64,000 nucleotides of DNA, taken from positions 3,126,687 to 3,190,686 of the forward strand of contig LNGK01000008.1 in assembly GCA_001510575.1 (NCBI GenBank). Reading direction: 5' to 3'. Under the pieces are notes generated by a model that saw only the letters and a program-made list of their open reading frames with translations, was not told where the DNA came from and ran no database searches. This DNA comes from Knoxdaviesia capensis (lineage: Eukaryota > Ascomycota > Sordariomycetes > Microascales > Gondwanamycetaceae). The position numbers and the translations under genes are program-made. This document shows positions 1 through 12,132 of the stretch, in pieces; the stretch's first letter is position 1; each line of letters begins with the position of its first letter.

Positions 1-90
1 GTCGGCAGTATCGACAGAGGCCTTCACAGGCGTGGTTTCACACGAGTCGACATGGATTTCGAAATCCGGATCTGCAGCCAAAGTCGCCAT
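1..90 (-). CDS. 5' end of an unidentified gene, cut by the window edge
   Basis: An ATG on the minus strand at 90 opens a frame of 30 codons that runs uninterrupted to the window edge (begins MATLAADPDFEIHV). The stretch upstream of it (about 390-590) is strongly pyrimidine-rich on the minus strand, as is usual for fungal leaders and promoters, and this supports a real start. Too little is visible to name a product. The only visible character is an acidic, Thr/Val-containing N-terminus with no signal peptide. It could also be a chance ORF. Confidence 0.45.
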   Translation of the reverse strand, partial: MATLAADPDFEIHVDSCETTPVKASVDTAD

Positions 91-1612
91 TTTCGGAGAG
101 GCTGTTCCAGTCACAGCTGGTTTAAAAAGTAATGGGTGTTGTCCGAATGATACTGTGTGAGGGAACTTCGGGCCATGAACAAACCAGAAATTCACTCCTC
201 AGACCCAGCTCCCCTATTTGTTTCTCAGCTCAAAAAAAAATAGAAGCAAGAGAAAGGCAAACGGGAAGAAACGACAGATGTGGCACAAAGAATCAAATGT
301 CGTGCAAGCTCAATGAAGGTTGCACAGGTACAAGACTATTAAAACACAGATGTTGCTGGAATGGGCTCGTTGCACGGAAAGGGAGGAAGTTATTCATATG
401 GAGAAAAGGGAGAAAAAAGAAAGAGAAAAGGAGGAAAATTTCAAGGAAGGAGAACCGAGTTGAGGGAAGGGGAAAAAACCAAACTTCAAGATGAGTAAAA
501 ACCACGACTTTGTGACCTGCTGAAGTGTTTTGATTGTAACAACACTATGGAAGATACCAGCAATAGATTGAAGAGGGATAAAAACCAATCAGCCCGTGAT
601 AATTCTTAGGGCCGGCCCAGTGTTTACTTCTGGTTGCTCTGGCAGCGACAAAGCAACGGCCGCCAACTCATCAACTAAAATGACGGCGCTGGAAAAAAAG
701 ATATGGTGGCGGTTGTGGCGTTAAATGGCACACCGCCACATCGGGTTGTCCCTACAATTTCAGATTTCAGGTACGAGACCCACGAATTGGCCCTCCGGCT
801 GAAGGAATGGTGCAAATGTCGAATTGAAGAGGAGGGATAATGCGTGTCACGGAAAATTGTACTGTTAAAACAAGGGTAAATATACTGCCAAAGTTATGTG
901 TCGACTCTCAGCTCCCACTAACCGCGGACTTGAAGCGGGATATTGAAAAAGCAAAGAGAACAGCTCCCATCTAGAAATCTTTATAACAACCGACGCAGCT
1001 GCCAAAATGTTGGGCAGCCGACAAACCGCCAACCGTTCGCTCCAAGACCCCACGATGTGTACGGAAACAATTCCAGACGCACAGAAACTGAAGAGGAAAG
1101 AAGAATGCATGTATCCACAAAAAAACGGTGTCAAAGAGAAACTCTATAAGCTTGGTAGATGACAGAAAGACGCTTGCCGTATGCTCCCGGACCGGCGCTC
1201 AAAAAAGACGCCCAAAACAAAAACAGATTGGCATCGCCTGTGTTATCCTCCCTCTGCGAGAAAAAAAAAAACAAGAAAAAAAAGTTCAAAAATGATAGAA
1301 CAAGACACGAAAAAAAGTGGCGAACATAGGAGAAATCAAGAGCAAGAAAATAGCAAGAATATCCCCGGATCTACCCTCCTTTCCATCATCTTCATAATAC
1401 AGGCAAAAAGTGCGGGTCGGAGTTTCTATAAGAAAGGACTTTTGGTTTTTGCGGGATATCGTTTGCGTTGTGTCTGGCTCCCTCCGTTTCGTCTCCATCA
1501 ACAGCGTTGGTTCATTACGGAGTCGGGCTTCTCTAACTCGAGAGGGCTGGTTCTGGTACCTTGGAAAGCGTTGAAGGTATTAAGCGTATGATAGCATTTC
1601 CCAATCAACCGC
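91..1612. other. Intergenic region between the truncated gene and the phosphate carrier
   Basis: No convincing coding sequence on either strand. The left part (about 390-590) is pyrimidine-rich on the minus strand and is the likely promoter of the truncated gene. The right part lies beyond the stop of the phosphate carrier. Short A-tracts occur around 1260-1290. ORFs here have no recognisable protein character. Confidence 0.6.
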
Positions 1613-3263
1613 TTATTTGCCGATCTCAACACCGCCGGCAGCGCCGAGAGCCTTCTTGACGTCACCGTAGATGGCGAACTGGAAGGCGGTCAGGGTACCG
1701 ACCATGAAGAGACGGGCACCGATACCGGTGAACGAGCCCTTGAGACCGAGCTCACGAGCGATCTTGATCAGGCGAGTGGTGGTGCCCTCACCGGGCAGAC
1801 CCTTGGTCTTGTTGATCTTGGACAGCATGGTGTCAGCCGGCTGGGAGATGATGGCAGCGGCGAAACCAGCAACCAGACCAGAGCCCAGGTTGGTGGCAGT
1901 CTGGAGGCTATCCGACATCTGATCCTTGGGGTAGACGCGGAAGACAGCCTCCGCGACCTTCTCGTACACGACGAACTTGGCCATGGTGTAAGGGACCCTG
2001 GGGGGAAAGGCTAGTTAGTACAACCAGACTCACTTCCAAGCTGTATATATCCAGGGAAAACGTACTGCTTGAACAGGATGGGTCCGAAACCGGCGTAGAA
2101 AGCGCCAACACCCTCTTGCGACATCATCTTCGACATGCCGGAGATGAGGCCGTTGGCATAGGTAGGCTCCGAGACGAGACGGATACGGGTGGCTTCGAGA
2201 GGGCACTGCAAGGTTACACCAAAAATCGAGCGTCAGTATTCACATGAAAAGCACACACTAACGGCTTAAGCGCAAGGAAACTGACCAGAGCCACATCGGC
2301 GAAGAACTCAGCGCAACCAGCCGAAGCGAGGTAGATGGCGGTGCGGTTGGCAACGGCATTCTCGTATCCAACCGTGTCAATGAACTTCTGCTTGAAAAGC
2401 TCATATCCACCGAACTTGACTATTGACGGGGGGGATCATGGGTTAGCAAACCAGACTAATATACTGCGGTTGTGTCACGGCGTATACAAAAGCAGTATGA
2501 ACGTCCTGGTGCAACTTACAGGCTCCCTGGAGGAAATATCCGACGAAGGTCGGGCCAACACCGGTCAGAAGGGCACCAGCACCCTCAGTGGAGACGACCT
2601 GGCGGAAGCCACCGATGAGGCCCTTGTTGTAGGTAACGGGGTCCAGCTGGATACGGGTCTTGACGCTGTTCGAGAGGCGCGAAAGAGGGAACAGTTAGTA
2701 AATGAAGATTGCCACCAGCAGGTATGAAAAACATTGTTTTCAAGATAAAACGTCATTGATAGGAAATGAGAAGCGGATATTATCGCGCGGCAGATAAGTC
2801 TGCGAGATTGTGCTTTGTTCGATGATCGCAATTTTGCACCTGAATTGGCTTCTTTTGAGTATTGCCGGGTAAAATTTTTCTTTTTTTCTCGTTGGCCCAA
2901 GACCCATTGGCCCAGCTGCGAGCTTGGCTTTCAAGCTCAGCAGCATCCAACCACAGCTTTGCGACGGGAGAGCTGGCATGAATAACAGCATGGCATTGCG
3001 GTTTTCTCTAGTGCCGAGAGAGCGACATGCAGAGAACAAAGGATGCCACTGGTATCACACTTGCGCGCGCATCCAACAACCCGATGAGTTTATCACGGAT
3101 CTGTTCGTTTTTTCAAGTTCGAAAGAGAGCAGGTGTTCACATACACATCGACGGGAGTCAGCGAGCCGTGGGTGACCGAACAGCAGATAGCACCGGCAAG
3201 GGCGAATCTGGAGTAGAGAGCGAGGCCGCTCAGCTTGGGCTGTTGTTCAACCTTGGAGGCCAT
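1613..3263 (-). CDS. Mitochondrial phosphate carrier (Mir1/PiC type)
   Basis: Imports inorganic phosphate with protons across the mitochondrial inner membrane for ATP synthesis. Five exons splice in frame (3263-3145, 2665-2520, 2419-2286, 2205-2066, 1997-1613) into 307 residues, the usual length for the family. All three carrier-repeat signatures are present: PVDVVKTR in repeat 1, PLEATR in repeat 2 and PADTMLSK in repeat 3, and the order matches phosphate carriers rather than nucleotide carriers. The start MASKVEQQPKLSGL follows a pyrimidine-rich leader. Intron 1 is long (479 nt), the others are 62-100 nt or slightly more. No cleavable presequence is evident, as is usual for fungal carriers. 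The ADP/ATP carrier, its functional partner, lies 35 kb away in the same window. Confidence 0.93.
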
Positions 3264-4593
3264 TGTGATGGATGTGTGAGGGAGATAAACAGGAGGATGC
3301 AAAGAGGTTCGGAGAAAAACGCCGAACTAGAAAAAGAACTGAGCGGAGAGATAAGCAGAAAAAAAAGTTCGAAGCTCAAAACTGGCAACGAACAAACAAG
3401 AACTGAAGATGATGGAGAGGAGAATTATCTGGAGAAGAAGAGAAAAGAGGAGAGAAAAAAGAAGGAAGGAAGAGAGAAAGGAAAGAAACGGAAGAGAGAA
3501 AAAGTAAATGAGAGAGATTTCCTACAACGGAGATATGGAAGGGGCTCCAGAAAAAAAATAGCAATAAAAAGGTGCCCCGAAAAAAAACACAGCAACCAGC
3601 AACAGCACTGTCAGTGCTTTCTCTTCTGATGCCTTCCCCCCGGCAGAATTTGGCCCGCCAAGAAGAGCCTCTTTCCCGGAACAACGAAACATTTTTCCTT
3701 TGCGACCAAGAATCGCCTGTGTGATTGGCTCGGGAGAACTCGGATCTGGTCTCATTTCGCCCTGTTCCGCATATCTACCGGTGTATTGCCGTCCAACAGT
3801 TCGTGTCCTGTCGACCGGCCCACGTTCCTGGATGCTGCAGCCAATCATACTGCGAGTGATACGGGCTGAAACCTGGTGCGGAAGCCGTGTTTTTCTGGCG
3901 TCAACAACGGCATGGGCCGGCGTAAGGGTTAGGGTGCCAGTCACAAGAAGAGCCAGGAACGACAACGACCACATACTGTAATTTGCTCGTCTCGTATTCC
4001 TGATTCACCTGAGCTTACGACTGTAATCTTGATTTCTTGACCATGCGAACTGAGATACTTCCAGCCTTCTCACGCAAGTGTCTCACCTCACTATCCCTCC
4101 TTCTTGGCCCTCGATTTTCGGGGCCTAGAAGTGGCACACTACACATTACTCTCTCCACTAAAACTTATCCCTCCTATAGGCTTGAAAAATAGGGTGGCTG
4201 CAAAAAATTCCCACCCCATATGGGCTTTTGACACTAGCCTGGCTCGACCTTATCAAGCCTCAGGGTCGATCCTCGGCAAGATGTCTGGTTCTCGGGATCT
4301 GGTGTTCGGCTTACAGAGCTAGTCCGACGGGCTACATCCGTACAAGCAAAGATAAATGTTCTTCCCACTTTGTCAACCTCCTTATATATACTAACAGACG
4401 CCATATTGTATGTCCAAGAACAAGGATTTACAGATAACACCTCACAGGAGCGAATTACAATTGAAGCAAACATGATCACCCAAACAACACTCCAGAAAAA
4501 ACGATGCCGACCAGCCACCAAACAGATAAAAGATTCGGCCCAAACGAAAATGAAGAAAAACGAGCCCCGACAACCCTAAAACATAATCCAACC
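3264..4593. other. Upstream region of the phosphate carrier; 3' side of the BTB gene
   Basis: No supportable gene. On the minus strand 3300-3560 is almost purely pyrimidine (C/T), a typical strong fungal promoter or leader tract directly upstream of the carrier ATG. Near 4572-4600 two AACCCTAA-type telobox-like motifs flank the BTB stop codon. Confidence 0.6.
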
Positions 4594-6388
4594 CTAACTT
4601 CCGGTTAGGAACATCCGATTCGCATTGCGTGCCAACTCTCCACTGATGGCATCAAGCTTCACCGCAACTAAAACGCACTCGACAAGAGCCTTGGGCGACC
4701 GGGTACTTTGAATCCGCAGACGCCACTGGCCCGTGCGCACAGTCCACTCGTCACCGGGACTGACCACGCCCACGTTACCGTCGACGGGTGGCCCCATGGA
4801 GGTGGAGCCTCCAAGGGGAAGACCTCCAGACATCGCGGCTCCGAAGCCCATGGAGTTGACCCGCTGGCGCTTGCGCGGGGTCAGCGATCCGATGCTCGAG
4901 CCCGGCGCCAGAGGCGGCGAGTCGTGTGACGACGATGCCGACACCACCGACGTCACTGTCATTTGCGGGCTGGCAAGCAGCACGTCGTCGGGCGGGGCAA
5001 AGGGCTTCCCGTCCAACAGGATGAACGATTCGGGCTCGATGGAGCATCGTACAAGGTCCTCCGACAGCGGGGTGTTACCGGGCGTAGGCGGTTGACTGCT
5101 CGCACCTCCCCCGCTGAGCATCAACAGGCCTAGCGGGGCGGTGGTCGGCGGAAGGTTCATCTTTGTCGAGAGAACCTCGAACAGCTTGGCCATGCGCGCA
5201 CGTGTCTGCCCAAAGAATTCCGCACGCACCGAACCGCCGGCCATGAAATGCAGCCGAGTGCTTTCACCGCCGATTTCAAGAACGAGGTCGGCTGGTTTGT
5301 CGCCGACAAACGGTCGCGCGTAGTTGATCCACGCACCGAGCGGGTCGCCGGGGACACCCGGATCGTTCGAGATGCTGATACCGCTCTTCAGGACATCTTC
5401 TAGCCGGATGCTTATTTCAGGGCGGCGACGGGCTTGATTGAATGAGAGGCTGTGGGGAATTAACTTCTGTTCGAGGCCTTTGAAGTTGAAGTAACGGCAA
5501 TCGCGTAGCAGATCTGCACGGTGTTCTTCGTTACGTATATGCAATGGGTATCCCCTTAGAAGGTGAAGGATATCGGAAAAGGTGTCGGCCGAGCGATTGG
5601 GGACGGACGGCGGCAGGATCGAGGGAGGCCGTAGGAGGCCATCGCGGTCGAGGCCAGGGAAGACTTCATCGGGGTCAGAGAAGAAGACGGCGAAGCCAAG
5701 CGAGAAGAAGTTAGGTGAGTTGCCTGGGTCGGTGAATATCTCTCGGGGGATCTGGAACTCGCGGTGGCCGATGGATATGAAGATGGACTCCTCGTAGAGT
5801 TGAGAGATGAGCTTGGGAACTGGTAAGAGAGGGCGTACGATAATTAGTAAATGTACCTTTGGGCGGGAAGAAGTTGAGTCGAGATCCCCGAGGGAACTGG
5901 CAACTGACGTTGGTAGAACTGGGCATCTGCAAAGAGTCGCACGAAATGGGTGCCGTCGCGTGGTTGCACATGATAACCCTGGAGGTGAAGGGCAATATCG
6001 CGAAACGTGCCGGGATCTCGGTCTATGTATAATGTTGGGACGGCCGCCGAGCTCTGATCTTTGCCATTGGCCTCAGCCTGACGCAGCTTACTCTCAAACC
6101 AATGGGAGAAATATGAGGGAGCTAGACAACACAGCGCAGAACCGGTTGGATGAGTTAGAGCAGACGAAGGGACCAGCTGCTGGAATTGGTCCGAGACGGG
6201 AGTGCCATCAACTAACCATCAGAGGATATAGAAGCTCCGGACAGCTTGAATAGCTCGCATCCGATCTGTATAGGAAATACGCGCTCGTGTGGTAGGATGC
6301 GGGGGATCTTGGAAATGTTGGATTCGGATGAGCCGGTCGCGGGCTCGAACGTCGCGGGAAGAGACGTGATCGAGTTTGCGGCGGACAT
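4594..6388 (-). CDS. BTB/POZ (KCTD-like T1 fold) protein
   Basis: Three exons (6388-6217, 6121-5909, 5819-4594) give 536 residues. Two T1/BTB-like units can be seen. The first begins FPIQIGCELFKLSGASISSD and continues through a conserved RDPGTFRDIALHLQGY segment. The second begins FISIGHREFQIPREIF and continues through DILHLLRGYPLHIRNEEHRADLL. KCTD-like BTB proteins usually form oligomers and act as adaptors, but the fungal members are poorly characterised and no target can be inferred. A basic RKRQR patch and Ser/Pro/Gly-rich disordered stretches lie in the C-terminal third. The start is the first in-frame ATG (6388); earlier in-frame codons are not ATG. For intron 2 a closer donor at 5856 would shift frame, so the donor at 5908 was used. 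Confidence 0.82.
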
Positions 6389-8936
6389 GGCGGAGGCGAA
6401 GGAAAGAGACACAACTGCGGAGGGCAATTGGCGAGCGCTAGGTGTCGCTTAATGGGAGATCGAGGCGAATATCTACTATCGACTGGTTCAACAGTATTCG
6501 TGTCAGTTCACCCGCTTGTTTCGACGTTCATATGCTTCCCACAGGATGGTGGAGAACTATCTCTGATAAAATATATAACAGTATTCAAGGCCCGTCTCGG
6601 GCGGCCAAAATGCGCGGTGGCAGGCAGAGCGGCACAGAAACTCAGGCGGCCACTGTCGCAGCAAGCTAGACTGACGGGATTCGGCCCAGATAAGTGAACT
6701 GAGGAGGGGTGACTCCAACTGACAACATACTCTACTGCAGGAAGAACGAACAAGGACAACGATTGGCCGCGATTTCCGATGGTCGGATTGACTTGCGCTG
6801 GGAGAATGTAGTTGGGAACAGGACGCGAGAGACGCTTCAAATGATGGGGTTCCAGTAGATACGCGACAAAATTTGGAGGGAGATGATATATTTTGGTGAA
6901 TAGATGGCGGAGAGAGCCCAGACGAGCGTGAGGCTCTCGGTGGAGCTCATAAAAATCGAGGTGGCTCTTGGAGATCGAAAAATGACAGATTAGAAACCAC
7001 AGGTGAAAGTAAGTGAGTGCTTGACTCGCCCAATTGATGTGTACCGAAGGATAGACAAAGAGAACCAGACGAAATGACGCAAGATATATATCCCCGTGGA
7101 TTCACAAGATAGAATAATTGAGAGACCAGGATTCAATGGCAATGGCGATCTCTTCAGATTTTTTTTTATATTTTTTTGCGCACTCCAGGTTTGCGACAGA
7201 AGGGTTTGGGAGGCGAAAAGTTTAAACAAAAAGTCAGTGGCGTGGAACAGAAAACGGATAAGGCGAGGGCAATCGGGCCACAATTATGCGAACACCATTT
7301 GACAGGGGCAGAGAAGAGGTGAAGTCGTGATACCACAGGTCATGATTAGGGGTATATACTGCGTAGATTTCGTTATTGGAGCCTTGATATCCCGAAATGA
7401 AAAGGCCCCCAGAGCTGGTTCTGACATGGCCTCCTCGATCTTACGGGGTCTAAGAAGATCGGATAGGGGTCTTGCACTGGGGAGGGGCTTGTTTCCCATG
7501 GGTTCTTGTTTCCTGGCTTCTCCAATCTTCGGAGAGCTTTGCTCGTGAGCTATCGCCCGCTTGTGTGACTTGTAACTGAGAGCGTGCATTCCTTAGCCGC
7601 TCTTTTCTCTCACCGTTACCTGCAAGCCAATCCGGCTAAATTGGCATACCGGTCGTCCACTCTCTCCCACAGTTATCCAGGTTCGCTCGCGATGTTCCTG
7701 TCCTCCAAACTTCGCGACTTCTCACAAACGAGAGAATGCTTCTCTCCAAATAGATCAGCGAGCAGTTAGTCTCTCCACCCCATCACCAACCTCCGAGTTT
7801 CGTGCTGACGGGCTGACAAAGATCTGACAGCTGTGAGAAATCTCGAGACTTCGCCAGAGACCGTCAAGCAAAACGCATTTGCTTGGTTTGTCTATGAGAA
7901 ACGGCTCGGTAACGGCGCAGTATTCTCCTAAACGCCTGAGTGGGTATTTTATATGTATACAACAAAGGGTTGGCCCTCTCCCTCTTCATCACACAACCCC
8001 CTGCATGACAGAGATATATATAGCTTGAATGGAATTGCACATGCTCCCGTCGAACTTTCACGGATACTGCCGGGCCTTGGCAACCTCACAATGGGAACGG
8101 CTTGACACCTCAGATGGAGAGGGGAGCGAGAAAAGACGTATGGCGTCTCTCTCTTCGTGAAGGTATGCATATTGAATGTTCATTTTTATTTTATTTTTAG
8201 TTCTTCTATTCTTATTTTAGATGGGCATATACCAACCTTCATATTCCAACTCGGGTTTCAACCAGTCCATGAGTCTAAGAAAAGCATGATTGGGCTTCGG
8301 CAAGAAAGATGGCACACATCGCAGTTGGGGTCTCTACTGTACCTGTTGTTCCTATCCAACCAGGATCCCTGATCACCCCTTCGTCTAGGGGTTGTTCCGC
8401 ACGGCAAGAGGCGAGATCGGGGATGGAGGGAATCGCATCCCGTAACCAACATGCATACATAGTCGAATTATTATCATTACCCTCACTTGGGCTTGGATTT
8501 TCAGCTTGTAGGCGGCTGGACACCGAATAGGAAACCCGGACTCCGGCGCGACTAAAAACATGCGACTAACGGTTGATGCCCGAGCTGTCCATCCATATGC
8601 ACGGTGTAGGGGTCAGAGCAGGGCTCGTGGGCCTAGATTGAATTTGCTGTCTGTCTAGGTGTTGTGGGAATTCGGGGAAGTACTGTATATATCCTTCGAG
8701 TGCCAGCAAATCTGACATGGGCTGCTTGCTTCGTTGTTCATCTTTTGCCCCCTCCATCCGTCTCTTTTTCTCTGTTCTGGTCATGGTCGTGCTCTTCTGA
8801 TTACACATATATACGTAAATCTTTTCCACTCTTTCACTGAGCGTGAAGCAAGTCGGATATTGATTCTGGCTGAGGAACGCGAGCCCATTGCCTACGATTC
8901 TCGATAATTTTCCCACTCTATTTTCCGAATTTCGTT
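6389..8936. other. Divergent 2.5-kb intergenic region
   Basis: Lies between the BTB gene (-) and the DUF6601-like gene (+) and should hold both promoters. No ORF here has family resemblance or plausible splicing. Nothing else stands out. Confidence 0.55.
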
Positions 8937-10312
8937 ATGGCATCTGGATACCAGAACTCCACAAAATCTCCCCCAGGCCCCCACAATGGGCAGCTAGGGC
9001 TGTCTTCCAGGTCAACCGGCCAGACTTGGCAGCCGCCACCAGTAAGTCTTTTGTTTATCTCAACTTCAACAACAAGCTGAATTATACTGACTGACTTTTT
9101 CTCCGTTGATAGTTCTCTATCGACGTCCTAGAGACAAGCTCAACTGGAACCTCACCTGAACGAGCGTGTGAAGAATATCTACCAGCTTCCTATCACGTGT
9201 ATAACGCAGCAGAAAAGCGGCGCGAGGTCAAAAACCCAAAGGAAAGCATCCAGGCTTTTATGATAGACCAGTTTGCACTCACACGTCTGGAAGCTCTGCA
9301 GGGGTTTCTCTACTTGGCTGGCTCTCTTCGCCCTGCTACCCAGCTCCACATACACGAGGCTGGCGCTCGCAAGGTCGTCGTGGATGACCACATCGACAGG
9401 CATCTCATCTGGGACAACAGGGGCTGGATTTACTATAAGCCCATCCCCGGGTTTCTCCTCCAGATGGGAACCTGGAATACCTACTTCAGATGCCCCGACG
9501 GTTGCGAGCACATAGGGAACAAAGACGCCATCATGAGCAAAGGCATCAAGAACACGAAAGCCATGGATCCTGATACCATCGATACTCGGTGCCGGTGGCG
9601 AACACGCGCTGCCGCCCTCGGCTTGATCTACACATACGCATGCTGCATCCAGACGCAGGCCGATTTCCACACTGCCAACACTCATCGGCTCTTGCCCCGC
9701 AATCCCGAGACCGACCTTCCCATAAAATGGTCACAATGGAAGACTCTAGTGTCCCAGATACTGGAGACCTATGAAGAAGCTGAGATCCACCCTCGCTTCC
9801 GGCGTGGTGAGCTACGGCTGTCCCGGATCAACGCCATTCATAAGTTCACCCGGTGGCCTCTGTTGGAACCCTATATTTCTGGCTGGCGTACCTACCATGA
9901 TCTGTTCCGCGACTCCTTATCCTGGATGACCACCACCGTCGTCTTCATTGTGCTCGTGCTGACCGCCATGCAGGTCGGCCTTGCCATTGAACGACTACAT
10001 GACAACCAAGCGTTCATGGCTGCTTCTTACGGCTTCACGGTGTTTTCACTCTTCGCACCGATAGTCGTGTTTGTGCTGGTGATACTGAGAGCATTGTTCA
10101 ATCTCCTCAAAGATATCCCATTCCTGCTGCGCAATTTCTCCCATATCCCCCGTCAACTCGCTACTGACCCCGACCCTGAAAAGGACAGCAAGTTGACATC
10201 TGTTGTTGTCACTAACTCGAGTCCTTTTACCGGTGGAGCTACCAATAAACTCCAGGACTCGAAGGAGAAAGGCAGTGCTAAACCCGCCCAACCAGTTCCG
10301 GGTGGCCATTGA
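8937..10312 (+). CDS. DUF6601-like fungal membrane protein
   Basis: Two exons (8937-9041, 9113-10312) encode 434 residues. I recognise the layout of the fungal DUF6601 family. A soluble N-terminal region contains the segment LEALQGFLYLAG. It is followed by a HLIWDNRGWIYYKPIP motif, a Cys-containing FRCPDGCEH loop, an RTRAAALGLIYTYACCI helix, a GELRLSRINAIHKF motif and finally two C-terminal transmembrane segments (SWMTTTVVFIVLVLTAMQVG and SYGFTVFSLFAPIVVFVLVI). The function of the family is unknown. The family assignment is from memory of its sequence pattern. The short first exon is Pro/Ser/Gln-rich and likely disordered. The start at 8937 gives a clean GTAAGT-spliced frame. The gene is convergent with the aldehyde dehydrogenase, with 223 bp between the stops. 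Confidence 0.8.
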
Positions 10313-10535
10313 GAAAGATTCACGCATATTATGTGTCTTCTCCAAAAAGAAAAGTATTTATGATTTAATACCCACACTTAGAGCACAGATTGATGGGAAG
10401 ATGCCATATTGGATTTCTGGCTCGACCTACTGTTGATACCTGATACTCTTTGCTTAAATTTACTACATGGAGAGAACTCGCACAAAAATGCCGTTGAGCA
10501 TTCCTCAGAATTGTGAAATTGTGATCTACTGTCTC

Positions 10536-12132
10536 TTATTTAGGAAACTGGATGGCCTTAGTATGGCAGTACGACAGCAAACCCTGCTGGCCCATCTCAC
10601 CACCATATCCACTGTCTTTCACACCGGCAAAGAATGCGCCGTAATGCGGCCGTTCCGCCATGTTGATCCAGATAGTTCCGGTCTCCAGCCGCCGCGCGAT
10701 AGCCTCGGCCTGTTTCAAGTCGCGCGAGTACACGCAGGCGCCCAGTCCGCCGTTATCAATGTTCGCACGCGCAATCGCATCGTCGGTAGACTTGAACGAC
10801 ATGATCGGCAGCACAGGGCCAAACTGCTCTTCACGCACAATGGATGCCGTCTCAGGCGGGTTGGCCACGACGGTCGCCGGCACCCAGTACCCCTTTTCCG
10901 GCTTGGTCGTGCCGGCAGCGTCGGCACCAGTGATCATGTTGAAGCCCTCGCGCTTGCATTCCTCTAGGATGCGCATGACAATGTCGTACTGCATCTTGTT
11001 GGACACCGGACCGAACGGGCTCATCTGGCTGGCGTCCTCGTTGATCCCATAGCCGGCCTGGGTGTGCTTGACCACCGCGTCCAGGAATGCCTCGTAGATG
11101 CTCTCGTCGACGTACACGCGCTTCGTAGCCACGCACATCTGACCAGCGTTGAAGAAGCCGCCGTTGGCAACCTTCGCGGCGACTTCGTGCACATCGACGT
11201 CGGCGCAAACAATGGCGGCGTCGTTACCGGCGAGCTCGAGCGTGACACGCTTCATCGTGGGGGCTGCCGCGGCAAGTACTTTCTTGCCGGTGGTTGTGGT
11301 ACCGGTAAAGCTGATCTTGGCGATTCCCGGGTGCGAGGTCATGGCGGCGCCGAGGTCAGCCCCGCCGTTGACGGCCTGCAGCACTCCCGGTGGCAGGACC
11401 GACTGGCAAATCTCGATGGCCTTGAGCACGGAGTACGGGGTGAACGGGGACGGCTTGACGATGCAGCAGTTTCCGGTGACCAGGGACGAGATTATCTTCA
11501 ACGAGCTGAGAATGAGCGGGAAGTTCCATGGGCAGATGGCTCCGACGATACCCATAGGCACATGGGTGGTGATAATCTTGATGAGGTCGTCCTCATACGC
11601 GACTTCGTCATGAAGAGCCTGTTGGGCTAGAGAGGTAAGGTAGACCAATGTTAATGCATTTGCCCAAGTTTGTTCATGCATATTGGGGGCCCTTGGTGGA
11701 AGGCAATATACCATAGTATCTCGTCTGAAGGAGGGTGTTCCCAACTTCAATATCGGCTAGGAGCCGCTGTAGTCAAGAAAGAGAGCCAACGTTAGCACTT
11801 GCAAGTCCTCTAACCCTGCCTGCTCCACACACACCAAATGCACATCAAAGCCAACTTACCGACTTGCCGGTCTCCTTCATCACCACAAGCTTGAGTTCCT
11901 CTTGGTTGTCCTCGAGAGCCTTTGCAATACTTTCCAGCGTCGCCATGCGTTCCTCAACGGTCGTTTTTGACCACGTCCGAAACGCCTTCTCTGCAGCCGC
12001 AACTGCCTCGTCCAGGTCGGCCAATGAGGCTACCGGCGCCGCCCACAGCAGCTCCTCGGTGCGAGGATCGGTGCAGTGGTGCACCTCGTTGGACGAGCGA
12101 TTCTCGCCGTTGATGATGTTGTAGAACTGCAT
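10536..12132 (-). CDS. NAD(P)-dependent aldehyde dehydrogenase, AldA-like subgroup
   Basis: Oxidises an aldehyde to the acid; the substrate cannot be told from sequence. Three exons (12132-11860, 11766-11712, 11626-10536) give 472 residues, a full-length ALDH. Visible landmarks are the cofactor-binding PWNFPL motif (about residue 142), the general-base Glu about 240 in LELAGNDAA, the nucleophilic Cys about 274 in NAGQMCVATKR, and EEQFGPVLP. The ELAGNDAA sequence, in place of the common ELGGKSP, is characteristic of a bacterial AldA-like subgroup also found in fungi. No N-terminal targeting signal is evident (MQFYNIINGEN), so it is probably cytosolic. It is divergent from xanthine dehydrogenase across 2.7 kb. 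A shared regulatory region is possible but not shown. Confidence 0.93.

Noticed and set aside
1181..1591. 136-codon plus-strand ORF
   Set aside because: Lys-rich from A-tracts, no protein character, and it lies in the 3' flank of the phosphate carrier.
5820..5856. 37-nt intron in the BTB gene
   Set aside because: Using this donor shifts the frame of the second BTB unit. The donor at 5908 restores the conserved sequence.
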